A stretch of DNA of 64,000 nt from Cercis canadensis (lineage: Eukaryota > Streptophyta > Magnoliopsida > Fabales > Fabaceae): contig QAOA01001442.1 of the NCBI GenBank assembly GCA_003255065.1, forward strand, positions 608,332 through 672,331. Direction: 5' to 3'. Both the position numbers and the translations under genes were made by a program. Positions 1 to 11,812 of the stretch are shown piece after piece. The first letter of the stretch is position 1; each line of letters begins with the position of its first letter. The notes beneath the pieces are model-generated. The model was not told where the DNA came from and made no database searches. It saw only the letters and a program-made list of their open reading frames with translations.

Positions 1-50
1 CTTAATTTGGAAGGCTTAATCCACGCATTGCATCCCTTTGATTAAGAGAC

Positions 51-726
51 CACGTGTCTAACGAAACGATCACATGGTTCCTCATCCAACACGATCAAGG
101 TTTCGAAGTTCAAACAGACACACGAAGGAAAAAAACAAAAAAGAAAAGATGACGTCTTCCCTTGAAATGAAGTGCAGTGTAAAAGGCAGGGTACAATAAT
201 TTCCAAAAGTTTTAAAGTTAAAAAAAAAAAAAAAAAAGAGGGGGCCTGAACCGTCATTATAAAAAAGAAAGAAGGGGCAGTTCGCCACGAGCAATAGAAG
301 ACAGACACGTGTCAAATCATGGAAGCCGACAAGGACAAACTCGTAGATATATCCGCATTTAAAGAAAAAGGCGGTTGCCTAGAGACCCATCTCTCTTTCT
401 TATTGGTTGCTTTCTTGACCTGTGCCACACGTGGGACCCGTCTATTCGTGGCATTACACGCCTAAATTAAAAGGAGTCTTGGGTTTTGATTGGATGGTGG
501 GACCCTGAAAGAGAGGAAAAAGAGAATCTCCGTTTAAAGCGATTAGGAGGGTAGAGAAAAGGGGCTCTGTACGTTTGACGCGTGTACAGTGGGAAAGGGA
601 TCAGTGGGGACCATCTATTCACAAAAGTCCAATCCCACAACTCTCAACTAAAAAATAAATTAGAAATCCAATCAAAAATAAGAAGTCCCAATAAAAGTGC
701 TTTAATGGGTAGAGGGTTGGCACGTG
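51..726. promoter_or_regulatory. G-box/ABRE and DRE motif cluster
   Basis: CACGTG occurs four times, at 51-56, 306-311, 428-433 and 721-726. The second sits in a perfect palindrome, GACACGTGTC (304-313). A DRE/CRT core GCCGAC follows at 325-330, only 13 bases downstream. ABRE plus DRE in close spacing is known from ABA/drought-responsive plant promoters (bZIP AREB/ABF and DREB factors). No gene start is visible on either side inside the window, so the target is probably a gene to the left on the minus strand. This is motif evidence only. Confidence 0.4.
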
Positions 727-2585
727 GGTACAGGGACGTAGGAGATAGGACCCATTTCCTTGCCTAACCCTACCCGTTTGGTGTTTTTAGCATGACGTGG
801 TTCAACAATTTTACCGTTAATTTCAGTTTTTTAATTATTTTTTATAAATATTTTCACTACCATGTTTGTTCTGGGTGGAAGAATGATTAAATAAACAAAA
901 ATTGATGAGGGTAAAACAATGTTTATGGAAGATTAGCATTGAAAGAAACAAAGATCAAAGTTTCGAACAAAATGTGTTAAATGATGTTAGGAAGAGACAT
1001 GAATCCATAATTCATATGGTGAAAAGGCCTACACCTTCTTTTTTTTTTTTTTTTTTTACTTTCAATTATAATTTTGAAATCGAATATAAAATTTATGAAT
1101 TTTAAATATGATCTCAATATTATTTAATTACAAGTTATTTAGTTGAAAAATCCCGGAACACTTATGTCCTAAAATATAAGAAAGTTGATGTTAATTATAG
1201 TAAGTAGCTAAAAAGTTTGTTTACAACCATAAGAAGTTTTTGTTTGGTGTGAGGTCATATTTATAAGAAAGGAAATATAGCTGTCTTTTAATCAGCAAAG
1301 CATGATTGTTTTTCGTATATAAATATATAAAAAAAAAAAAAAAAGTTTGACCGTTGTTGAATAAGTGGTGATTAAAAATAACAATGATTTTGAATGATCA
1401 CTCTTCGTTATATTTTGAGGAGACAATTATGTTGTTTAAAGTAAAATTACTCTAAAATCATGTTAAGATTCATAAAATTCTTAACATATTAATAATATCC
1501 AAATTTGACACGGCGTTTTTCTTGAATTTCTCATGATTTATATGAAAAAGTCTACCATGGAGAAGTTGGAGAAAGAGGCGCCCACGATAGCTCAAATATA
1601 ATGATTAATTAGTCACAAAGACTTTAGGATTTATAGAATATACTTTAGAAATAACAGTAAATTAAGAGAACAACTTATTAGAGTAGGGTTATAACATAAA
1701 ATATAAGCCCCCAAAAAAAATTATTTTGAATGTTTCATGTGCATAAATATCATTAATTTCATATAGGCCAATAATATGTGGGTCTAACGGTATCTCTTTT
1801 AACTATATATATAGAAATCATAAGGTTGATGTTATGTGTTTTATTTTTGTCATGTACTATTCTCTCATTTCCTTAGTGCATTGTGTTTCATTGTAACAAC
1901 AAAAAATCATTTCATATAGAGTTGACTACATCTCTATGTTGCCAATTCCTCAAGATCATGGCATAATGTTTCATATTGTTGTATAGTGTCGATGATCGGT
2001 TTTGAGCAACCTGCAAGAGGGAGAAATACGGTCAGGGAAGGCTAGAGCCGGAGCTCTGGCACCCACCTTCGACACTCAAGTTAGCAAGGTCGGAGAAGAG
2101 AGTAAGAGGAAAGCCAGAGAAAGAAGAAGCGTGAGCCCCCTTTGTGTGTGTGCTCTGAAGAGATTATGTAGGAGATTGTACCTTATTAGGGGTATTATAG
2201 TTTTTTTTTTACTGTAGCAATGGGTAATAAATTTACTGAGTATATCAACATATAGGAAATGGGATGTTCTCTATGTTACTTACATGGAGTTCCTTCATAC
2301 TCTAATTTAAAGGAGACATAAAAAAAAGGAAAGAAAAAACAAGCTGAGTAATTTGTTGATATTTTGGCAAAGACTGAAGGAATTTTAAAACGAAAATTAA
2401 AAAGGGAACAGGAGCAGAAAGTTATATAAAGTAACCACACAATCACGCGTGCCTCATTTAAAGCCATATTTGTTAATTTCTAAAACAGACTAATCATGTT
2501 TTTACTTCTTTACTTCTTTACTTCTTTTTAAAGTTTTGTGTAAAAGAGTAACCATGTCTTTAGTAGCTAATAGCATATGGCATTG

Positions 2586-2626
2586 GCATAACCCACTTTT
2601 GTTTTTTGAGGAAAGCATAACCCACT
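2586..2626. mobile_element. Mini-insertion with 12-bp target-site duplication
   Basis: The 12-mer GCATAACCCACT occurs at 2586-2597 and again, exactly, at 2615-2626. Between them is a 17-base T-rich insert, TTTGTTTTTTGAGGAAA. Read on the minus strand this is a few unique bases followed by an A-tract, the structure left by target-primed reverse transcription of an extremely 5'-truncated LINE. Repair-associated filler DNA is the alternative. Confidence 0.45.
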
Positions 2627-4861
2627 ATTTGATGCAAAGAGACGAAAGATATAAAGTCAAAATATTAGATGTAAGCAAATGCTATTTTGAATGAGATCCA
2701 ATTAAATGAAAAGCACACCACATGCTTTGTGAAAGGCAAGATAAGCGGAAGGTGTCCATTGCTTGCCTTCTTGTAAGTTTCAATCGGTGAAGGGGGGGAC
2801 AGCTTTAGAGAGCAAGAACCATATTGTTAGGGATGCACTAAATATTCACTAGGATGCTGCTGTTCGAATTTTAATCTATGGATTAATCGAGGATCGTTCG
2901 AGCAAATGACACCCATTCAAACGATATTAATTAATTTTACCATACAAATAAGTTACTTAAGTATGTGATTTAATTGAATAAATCAAGAGTTTAATAACTA
3001 CTAGGTGTGATTTAGTTGATAAACTGAATTTCATATAGAGTGAATTTTGATGTAATGTTAATAGTTCAACTTTACTAAAAGTATTAATGGTTAGAGTATG
3101 GCGAAACTTGAATAAAGGATTAGTCTCACACTAAAAATGTGAAGATTATTTCGTAAAAAATTCAATAAAAAAATCAAGAGTTGAATGGCATAAATTATGA
3201 GAATTCATTGTAAATTATTAGATTCTCAATAATGTGATATCATGAGTACTTGATTGGAACTTTTATATTCTCTCAACTGTTTTTATTTGATTTTTTTCTT
3301 TTAATATCTATTTTAACTGTCAAAATAAGATCTCTGTATGGTATCTTCCCTTTTCCAACATAAAATCGTGGGGGGTTTTAGCAACGGGACAAAGCCCAAA
3401 AACCCGAGGGTAAAGGTTTTGATGAGGGGAAATTGCTCATCTATTACTTGGACAATTCAATAATATATTTAAAGGGGATTTAATATATGACATTTCTATA
3501 TTAAATAAATAATCTAATTCTCTCGTAAAAAACAAAAAATAAATCATTTAATTATAATGAAATGAGTATGTAATTCAATATATGGCATTGGCAATGATTG
3601 TAGGCATTGAGTTTGGGGAAATAACATGTGTACGTGTAATTCAATGAACTTGACATGGGTTTCAGCATCTATCGCGTCTTGACTAAAACCTAAGGTACAT
3701 AAAATGTTTTGAAAAAGAAATGAGTAATATCAGACCAAGTAAGATGCATGACATGAAGTAGAAGTTGGACAGCGGAAAAAAATGAGCGGTTGGCAGAAGT
3801 TGGGGCAGAAAGTTGCAGGCTTTAGAATTACGTGACCATAAAACAGATACACAAACCACTCTGCACTTATCTTCATAAATGAATATTGATAAATTCAGAG
3901 TTAAAAAGAAAAAAGAAAAAATGGCAATGTAAAATAGGTTCTTAGTACAGTTACGTAGTGAAGGGGGCATGAGTGTAGAATTATACATGTGGATGGAAGA
4001 GCTTGGTGGCGGCAGTAGAAGTGGGGTCTCAAGTAGGTACTGGTGGGCCCCATTACTTTTGTGGCAATATTAGGGGTCTTTTACTTCTTGGCCTTTACTC
4101 TGAGCAGAACCCAATAATATTACTTGCGTCTTCCGACGGGTATTCCATCCAAGCACAGGAGAATCACATTGTAGGGAGGAAACACCCTCTTTCGATTCTT
4201 GTAACACATGGGTCCCACTTCATAAAAAACAAATAACCCCTCCCTCCATCCATGCCTCTGGTCAACAATCCAGACAATTTTTGAACTTACTAATTCAATT
4301 CAATTTAGGTCGGTGAAATCTGGTTAAAAAGTTTTAGATTTATATATATATACTAAGGAAAAAGACAACATTATATGTTTCATATTCTAATAATTGACTT
4401 CGTTTCCCTCAAATTTTGAAAGTCTTGGAGGATCTGCAGCCTATATCCTAAGGAATTGCAAGTGGATAATAAATGAGTTCGATATACAAAGAATAAGATG
4501 GTTCGGAATATGCGATCTTGTTTTTTTTAATTTCTTGATTTTTTGTTTTGGTTCGTTTAGGGAAGGGGTGTCAGAAGACACAAGTTTTGATGGCGATGAT
4601 GATGATGCAACTATAAAGATTTTGGTTGTGATGATTGGTGATCAGTACATGGGAGTTATGCTTGGGTAGCCATTTCCTCTTTTTCTTGGCTCTTTTTGAC
4701 ACATACCAGCTATATATTATACATGAAATAGTTTAAGTAGGAAATCTTAGACCTTTTCTCAGTGTTTTCTTCTTTTCAAGTCATTTTCTTCAGAAAAGAA
4801 TGAGACAAGCATCGTGAAGCAGAGAGAGTCCCATGATAACAATATTGAAATAGATAAGAGA

Positions 4862-4886
4862 GCGCGCGCGCACACGCACACACACG
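4862..4886. repeat. Alternating CG/CA purine-pyrimidine tract
   Basis: A run of GCGCGCGCGC continues into CACACGCACACACAC. Strictly alternating purine-pyrimidine tracts of this type can adopt Z-DNA and are rare in AT-rich plant intergenic DNA. It lies in a gene-free stretch and no other function is apparent. Confidence 0.7.
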
Positions 4887-6919
4887 AGGGACCTTTACCA
4901 TACCCACTTACAAAATCCCCTTTTATATTTTTATATATATAGTCAGTCACACCCATGTAGATGGAAAGAGAAGTGAGTTGAGTGAGGAGTAGCATAAGGT
5001 GGCAGAGGAAGACACCATTTGGGTTACTGTGATGTGATGTGATGTGTGCCACTTATACTTCAAAATCATAACAATCAAATTCCATTTAGGGGACACTAGT
5101 ACGGCCATGTACAAGTTTTGCACCTCATTGGCTCACTCATGTCTCTTGTCTCGTGTCTATTGTTATAATAAACCTTGGGTTAAATATTCAATGACCTGAT
5201 TATAACCTAAATTACGATATTTGTAATTACTTGTTTAATTACTACTATCATGTCATACTTCTCAAGTGTTCTTGTTCCAAACATGTCAAAGTAATTGAAT
5301 TCCGTGTCACCATCATGATGATAACCTCCACTTAGATTCTTTGATTCGATAATGGTTTACCTTTCCAGGTTTTTTCCAAATCATATACTTAGGGTCATGC
5401 ATTCCATTATAAAACATACGAAGTTATGGTTACAAGTTAAAAACTCATAATCCCGCGTAGAACAGTTGACTTTGATTAAATTGGAGGGGTGAATTAGTCA
5501 AAATGCATACAAGTCCTACATAAGGATACCACTTAATCCCAATTTTAACAAAAAAAAAAANTTAAAAAAAAAAAAAAAAGAGAGAGAGAAGAAATCCACC
5601 CAATTATAAAACGTAAGTGATTGATTGCTAAATTAAAAGAGAATTGTTGTTTAGTGTATTGCTCTTAGAAACAAGGAGAATTTAAAATCTTTTTGAGGGG
5701 AATTAATCAACCCATCAATTATATTGTACTCCTTTTCTCTTTATTTATGAATTATATATATTATAGGAGTTTAGAGAATGGGTCAACTTCATCAAATCTT
5801 TCATCACAATAAAATAAAGCCACCTTTTTCTGTTTAGGGAAAAAAAGAGAATAAAGAACCACATGCACCTCTAATTGATAATTTGTACACTCAAGTACAT
5901 TATGACTAACTATGATTCTGACACAGGAATATAAGTAAACCAGCATACCCTTTTTTTTACAAGTGTGTGTGGCAGTTTCAACATACTTTTACGAGCTTGT
6001 TAATGTCCTGCTGAGTGAGAACAAAAAGTTGGAATGAGTTTTCATGAAAGAATCCAAGAGAAGTATGAAATAAATAGTATTTGACATTGATCTCTACGAG
6101 AATGACATGTTGATTACAAAAAGACCATTCATAGAAACCAGCTCTATATAGAATATTAATAGCGCCTACCACTGTCTTTGCTTTCTGGATGGATGATACC
6201 TGATAATCAACTACATGAATGAATGTCTCCAACTTCGAAAATTCTAGTCCTATTAACATCACAGGGCCATAAATTTGTCACTGCTCATTCTTACACAATA
6301 ATAGTTACTGATGGTGATGGAGAACTTTTAAAGGCTGCGATGTAGAAAATTGCCCTTGTAGTTTAGGATTTTATTTAATACTTATTCTCTGTCTTTCCAT
6401 GTAAATCATGGGATTACCTCACTCTCAGCTTGAAAGGGTTATTACTAATTATTTATTTGGTTGCTCGTTTCCTTATTTGTCCATAAATTTTTATTTTTTT
6501 TATAAGAAAAGAAATTGTTGAACTACTCGATGGTTATTATTCTACTTAAATTTGTTTGCATCTAACTGATCTTTAGGTGTCATGAAAGATTATAGAGGAA
6601 AAAGTAGAGAAGGTATTGAAACAAGAGAATTTTTTTGGCTAAAAAATAAAATTAAGAAGAAATTAAAGAACTCAAATATATAAGCAAATTATTGACCTAT
6701 GCTTATTATGAACTGCTGATGTTTGCTAGTAGGTCTGATGCATGAGAGCCAAGGTGGGACCACTTATTTAGGGCCTCATGATTCAAATACACATCATACA
6801 TGCACTTGATTGGGACCCGTTGCTTTTCTCTTTCTGTTTTCAATTATTGATTTAATCTGACTATAAATTAAAGAAACTTGATACAGTACTATAGGTAAAA
6901 TTTGTGAGATATTCATTAC

Positions 6920-6941
6920 CATATATATATATATATATATT
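6920..6941. repeat. (AT)n microsatellite
   Basis: About ten uninterrupted AT units, directly visible. It lies about 1.8 kb upstream of the BLH start codon and just before the mini-insertion at 6963. Confidence 0.9.
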
Positions 6942-6962
6942 TCTGATAATTAAAAGTGGAGA

Positions 6963-7015
6963 AATATATTTTCAGCTTTTTTTTTTTTTTTTGGTAGTAA
7001 TATATTTTCAGCTTT
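6963..7015. mobile_element. Mini-insertion with 17-bp target-site duplication
   Basis: AATATATTTTCAGCTTT occurs at 6963-6979 and exactly again at 6999-7015. Between the copies is a 19-base insert consisting of a T-tract followed by GGTAGT. On the minus strand this reads as a few bases ending in ACC followed by a poly(A) tract. Perfect 17-bp flanking repeats plus a homopolymer tail are the hallmarks of LINE-mediated insertion with almost complete 5' truncation. Confidence 0.55.
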
Positions 7016-7199
7016 AGAAGCATTAAAGTTGGTGTTTGGTAGTTGGTTCTGTGTTCCTTAGCAATTTAATTGCTTTATCTTCAAACGCAGGCATCCAACC
7101 ACAAAAAATCCCTAAATAAGTCGAAAAGAAAAACATGGAAATTGTGAAAACGACAAGGAGATATTTAATGGAGAAATGAGCAATGAGATCCCTCCACCC

Positions 7200-8737
7200 T
7201 CTCTCTTGTCCTTCATCATCATCATCCTCCTCTCTTTTATATTTTATTTTATTTTATTTTTTCTCTTCATAAAACAATTAATTAAGCTCTGTGGAAGGAG
7301 ACGTTTCCTCGTTTTTCTGCTGTTTCTATCTTCTGACACAAATTGATTGCATTTTCTTTATATTTTTTAACATTTCTCTAAGCACAAAGCCATATCTCTC
7401 TCTCTCTCTCTCTCCTCAAAAGTTCTTTGTTGCTCATCAAGGGGTGCTCGGCTGCATCAAATGATTTGAAACGAGAGGGTCAAATCAATAGAAGTTCCCC
7501 TGTTTTGATCTATTCGCAGGTGCTTCTCCCAAAAAAGCCATGGAAAGATAAATAGGAAACATTGTACATGTAAAAAAATTCAGTCTTGAGTGATGACACA
7601 AATTTTTTCTCCATCACCCAGAATTTGAAATATAAAAAGGCTAATTTTTTTTTCAAGAAAATAGTGATAAATGTGTGGATAATGAGGTGAATAAAGATGG
7701 GCATCTTTTTCCCAACTCTTTTTAACCCCATATCTCTCTCAACTCCTTTTTTCCCTTTTCAGTGGGGGTGTGGAGTTGCAGAGATTTGAGTCTGACAGAG
7801 AGCTTTCCCCTTTGTAAGTGAAGGGACTGATAAAATCCCAAAGATAGATAGATCATATATACTTGTTGACAGGTGGGTTTGATGCATCTATATCTGCTTA
7901 TTTGATGTATCCTTCTTTCGATGTATGTTAGCCATAACTGTATTGCCTTGGTGGGTGAGTCTGTGTGTGCGTGTGCCTCTGTCTCTATGTTTCTCTGTCT
8001 ATCTCTCTCTAAAAATCCATTTCTCATAGGTTTCGGGTCATTGTAATTGAAATTCTTGTTTCCTTGCAGTGCAGAGATGATCATGAACCACGTGCACACT
8101 CTAATTTCTATCACACCAGGTACTACGATATCATTAACTAATATAAATAATCAGTTCTCTCCTTTTCTCTCTCTCTCTCTCTCTCTGTCAATCTCTGTAC
8201 CTCTTTCTCTGTCCTCCGTATCCTCCACTTCATAAAGCCACCGTGTTTCTTATATAACTCCCTTTTCCTTCTCCGACGATGACTAAGACCATGCACTACT
8301 AATTAGCAAATCAAACTCTTTCGAGAAAACCATTCCAATCTTTCGAATAATTGGTCTGAGGGGCTAGACAGAAAACCATTCGATTCTGGGTTCATGGTTT
8401 GTTCTTCTTGACTCAGGTTTCTTTTGAGAAGACCATTTATGTGACAGTGAAATTAGCTCAATTCTCGAGAGTTACGTTGTTTGATGGGTTGATCCAGAAA
8501 CAGGCACAAGGTTGAAGAAGGTAGAGTTGAGATAGTAGCAATAATATTAGTATTATTATAATAGTCGTGTGCGTGTGGTGTGCAGAGAGAAGAGAGAGTT
8601 ATGGATTTTGGTTTGGGTTGGAATTGGGATTGGGATTGGGATTTGTATGTTGTTTTGGATGTGAACTTTGAAAGGCTAACTAACGTAGTCTCTTTTCAGT
8701 GAAGTAACAACCAAAAGGATTATTTTACCCGAAATCG
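7200..8737 (+). promoter_or_regulatory. Pyrimidine-rich promoter/5' leader of the BLH gene
   Basis: Several CT-rich tracts occur, including (CT)n at about 7397-7415 and 8168-8187, typical of plant core promoters and 5' UTRs. BEL1-like genes usually have a 5'-UTR intron. A candidate final acceptor is TCTTTTCAG ending at 8699, 38 bases before the ATG. A second candidate leader exon at about 8070-8118 is bounded by CTTGCAG and CCAG/GTACTA. Exact transcription start and splicing need RNA data. Confidence 0.5.
8615..8640 (+). promoter_or_regulatory. Four-GGG tract (possible G-quadruplex) in BLH leader
   Basis: GGG triplets at 8615-8617, 8626-8628, 8632-8634 and 8638-8640 are separated by 8, 3 and 3 bases. 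The first loop is one base longer than the usual search limit. The tract lies about 100 bases upstream of the BLH start codon on the sense strand, so it could form in DNA or in unspliced leader RNA. Confidence 0.4.
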
Positions 8738-11277
8738 ATGGCGACGTACTTTCATGGTAATTCGGAAATCCAAGCACCCGATGGGCTCCAAACACTTGTC
8801 CTAATGAACCCCGGTTACATCCAGTACTCAGACACTCCTCCGCCGCCACCGCCACCGCACGCCAGCAACCTTGTCTTCCTCAATTCTGCCGCCACTATTG
8901 GAGCCAACAACTCGCTCACTCCCCATAGCCTCCCTCACGCGCCACCCACTCACACCCAACAATTCGTGGGCATCCCTCTCCCCACCACCGCCTCCCAGGA
9001 CCATAACCACCAATCCATGCATGCCCACCACGATGTCTCCGCCTTGCATGGATTCATGCCTCGCATGCAGTACAATCTCTGGAACACAATTGACCACAAC
9101 GCGGCGGCGCGTGACACCCCACGCGCACAGCAGGGATTGTCCCTTAGCCTTTCCTCGCAGCAAGCGGGGTTCGGGTCGTTCCGGGTTGATCGCGACGTGG
9201 CATCGCAGGCTCAAGCTTCTGCTATTTCTGGAGAAGATGTACGCGTGTCGGGTGGGTCATCTTCCTCGGCTTCTGGGGTTACGAATGGGGTTTCAGGCAT
9301 TCAGAGTGTACTTCTGAGCTCCAAGTACTTGAAGGCAGCACAGGAACTTCTAGACGAGGTCGTCAACGTCAACAATGGGATTAAGACTGAATTGGCAAAG
9401 AAGGGTAGTGGGCATAGTAAGGTTATTGGAGAGTCATCCACAGCAGCAAGTGGAGACGGTTCAAATGGTGGAGAGGCAAGTGGGAAGCGTACCTCTGAGC
9501 TTTCAACTGCTGAGAGACAGGAAATTCAGATGAAGAAGGCAAAGCTAATCAGCATGCTCGATGAGGTACGTATCTGTAGCTTTTATGAGTGTGTTAATTG
9601 AATCTCTTTTTGCTTAACAAATGGATACTATGACTCTTATTTATTTAGTGCATGCCCTGCATTCATGGATTCATTTACATTAATTAATGAAGCTAAACTT
9701 AATTCTACTAGATCCCAAGTTCATTAATGGGCTAATAATAATATAAAGTTTTGAGATTTCCAAATTAGCTTCGGTTTATTAACTTATTTGATGTTTTTGC
9801 TTTAAAGGTGGAGCAAAGGTACAGGCAGTACCATCACCAGATGCAGATTGTAATTTCCTCATTTGAACAAGCCGCGGGGATTGGCTCAGCGAGAACGTAC
9901 ACAGCACTTGCATTACAAACAATTTCCAAGCAGTTTCGGTGTTTGAAAGATGCAATTACAGGCCAAATTCGAGCTGCAAATAAGAGCTTGGGAGAAGAAG
10001 ATTGCTTTGGAGGAAAAATTGAAGGGTCAAGGCTCAAATACGTAGACCATCATCTGCGACAACAGCGAGCTCTCCAACAGTTGGGAATGATCCAGCACAA
10101 TGCTTGGAGACCCCAGAGAGGATTGCCAGAAAGATCGGTTTCTGTTCTTCGTGCTTGGCTCTTCGAGCACTTCCTCCACCCGTAAGCACAAGAATAAAAA
10201 CATTTCTCAAAATCACATTATTTCTAATGTTGTTTGACGTTTAAAGATTCTAGCTTTTCTCAATTTGGTACTCAAACTATCAAGTTCGGTTATTTCAGTT
10301 ACCCCAAGGATTCAGACAAACACATGCTTGCCAAACAAACAGGGCTTACCAGGAGCCAGGTACCCACTTAGTGTTTGAGCTTATAAATTGGACAAGTCTT
10401 TGTCTTGGTTATGGCAATGATCTTGATATGTTTGAGGTTTGGAATGATGCAGGTTTCTAATTGGTTCATAAATGCTCGGGTTCGGCTTTGGAAGCCAATG
10501 GTGGAAGAAATGTACTTGGAGGAGATGAAGGAGCATGAACAGAATGGATCTGAGGACAAATCAAGCAAGAGCAGTGAAGATCCTACAACAAAATCTGCAG
10601 CCTCACAAGAGAAAGGTACTGGCACTGACACTGAAGCTAAAAGTTTCAATTCCAAGCAAGACGTTGGTGCGAACCAGAACACTCCTACAGTTTCAGTTTC
10701 TAAACCATCAACTTCACCAGTCGGGGGAAATGTGAGGAACCATTCAGGTTTTAGCTTCATTGGGTCATCAGAACTGGAAGGGATCACACAAGGAAGCCCC
10801 AAGAAACCAAGAAACCATGATGTTCTGCATTCCCCAAATAGTGTCCCATCAATAAACATGGATGTCAAGCCCAGTGAGGCAAACACTGAGCATCTCTCAA
10901 TGAAATTTGGAGATGAGAGGCAGAGCAGAGATGGATACTCTTTCATGGGGAACCAAACAAACTTCATTGGAGGTTTTGGGCAATACCCAATTGGGGAAAT
11001 TGGTAGGTTTGATGCAGAGCAATTCACACCAAGGTTTTCAGGTAATGGAGTTTCCCTCACTCTAGGTCTTCCTCACTGTGACTCGTTATCAGGAACCCAT
11101 CAAACATTTCTCCCAAATCAGAACATTCAATTGGGAAGGAGATTGGACATTGGTGAACCAAATGAGTTTGGTGCCATAAACACTTCCACTCCTCACTCAT
11201 CAGCTGCATTTGAAAATATCAACATGCAGAACCCAAAGAGGTTTGCTGCACAATTGTTGCCAGACTTTGTGGCCTAA
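8738..11277 (+). CDS. BLH1: BEL1-like homeodomain (TALE) transcription factor, BLH1 type
   Basis: Nuclear TALE homeodomain factor; the family heterodimerises with KNOX proteins to control meristem and organ development. Coding exons: 8738-9565, 9808-10181, 10299-10359, 10453-11277, all GT-AG and in phase, giving 695 aa. Residues 1-50 carry a conserved N-terminus and a run of seven prolines. A ZIBEL-like LSLSLSS motif lies near residue 133, the SKY region ([16 protein letters not shown]) near 194-209, and the BELL region near 255-330. The homeodomain is at about 377-440 with the three-residue PYP extension of TALE proteins and the recognition helix [12 protein letters not shown] (425-436), interrupted by the last two introns. 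A second ZIBEL motif, VSLTLGL, is near 621. The four-exon layout and 61-nt third exon are typical of the family. Assignment to BLH1 rather than a close paralogue rests on the N-terminal sequence and on the neighbouring genes. Confidence 0.95.
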
Positions 11278-11776
11278 ATAAGACATTGGAGGGCGAGAGA
11301 CATGGGGAGCTCAGTGTTCCAGTGTCTCTTGAAATTTCTTCTAATTCCGACCGATACTGGGGAATAACGGAAAATCCATGGTAGTGTAAAGAAAGAAGGA
11401 AATTTACTTTAGTATAGGTTTATACTCTGCATAGAACCATTTGAGTTCTTAGATAGTTTAGGATTTGAGAATATATGGTTGAGGATTGTATATTATTTTT
11501 GTAAGTTTTGAAGATGGGATAGATGGGGTTGATGTCATAAAGCTTAATTTAGTAAAAATACCAATATATTTTGATTGAAAGTACATGTGCTGTGATAATC
11601 TGCTGCATATCATCCATTGAAGAACACAAACGTTTACCCTCCTATATGGTGGCTGCAGAAAAGCAAAGTGGAACTTAGAACTTGGCTATAACAATCATCC
11701 CATGAAAGATAGCAGTAAGAGAAAGAAAAAAAAAATCTATCTTTGTCCCTTTGAAAGCCATAAAGAAATAAGAGGT

Positions 11777-11812
<36 letters not shown>

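Larger units (their letters stand above)
431..6761. promoter_or_regulatory. Recurrent GTGGGNCC (TCP class I-type) sites
   Basis: GTGGGNCC or its complement GGNCCCAC appears at 431-438, 497-504, 4043-4050, 4211-4218 (complement) and 6754-6761. TCP class I factors bind this consensus. In AT-rich DNA five matches in about 6.3 kb is more than expected by chance on a rough composition estimate. The sites lie upstream of the BLH gene, but no functional link can be shown from sequence. Confidence 0.3.
1..7200. other. Gene-poor AT-rich flank upstream of the BLH gene
   Basis: No convincing coding sequence is visible: open frames are short, low in complexity and lack recognisable motifs. The first 0.8 kb is less AT-rich and holds a cluster of CACGTG and DRE-type motifs, so it may be the promoter of a gene lying to the left of the window. 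The stretch also contains two target-site-flanked mini-insertions (2586-2626, 6963-7015), a CG/CA alternating tract near 4862, an AT microsatellite near 6920 and one N at 5561 inside an A-tract. Confidence 0.7.

Noticed and set aside
4003..4236. 77-codon frame in a less AT-rich patch
   Set aside because: No domain, no splice or promoter context; the patch instead contains two TCP-type motifs.
8871..9317. 148-codon and opposite-strand frames inside BLH exon 1
   Set aside because: Shadow frames caused by the GC-rich, stop-poor composition of the real exon; no domain.
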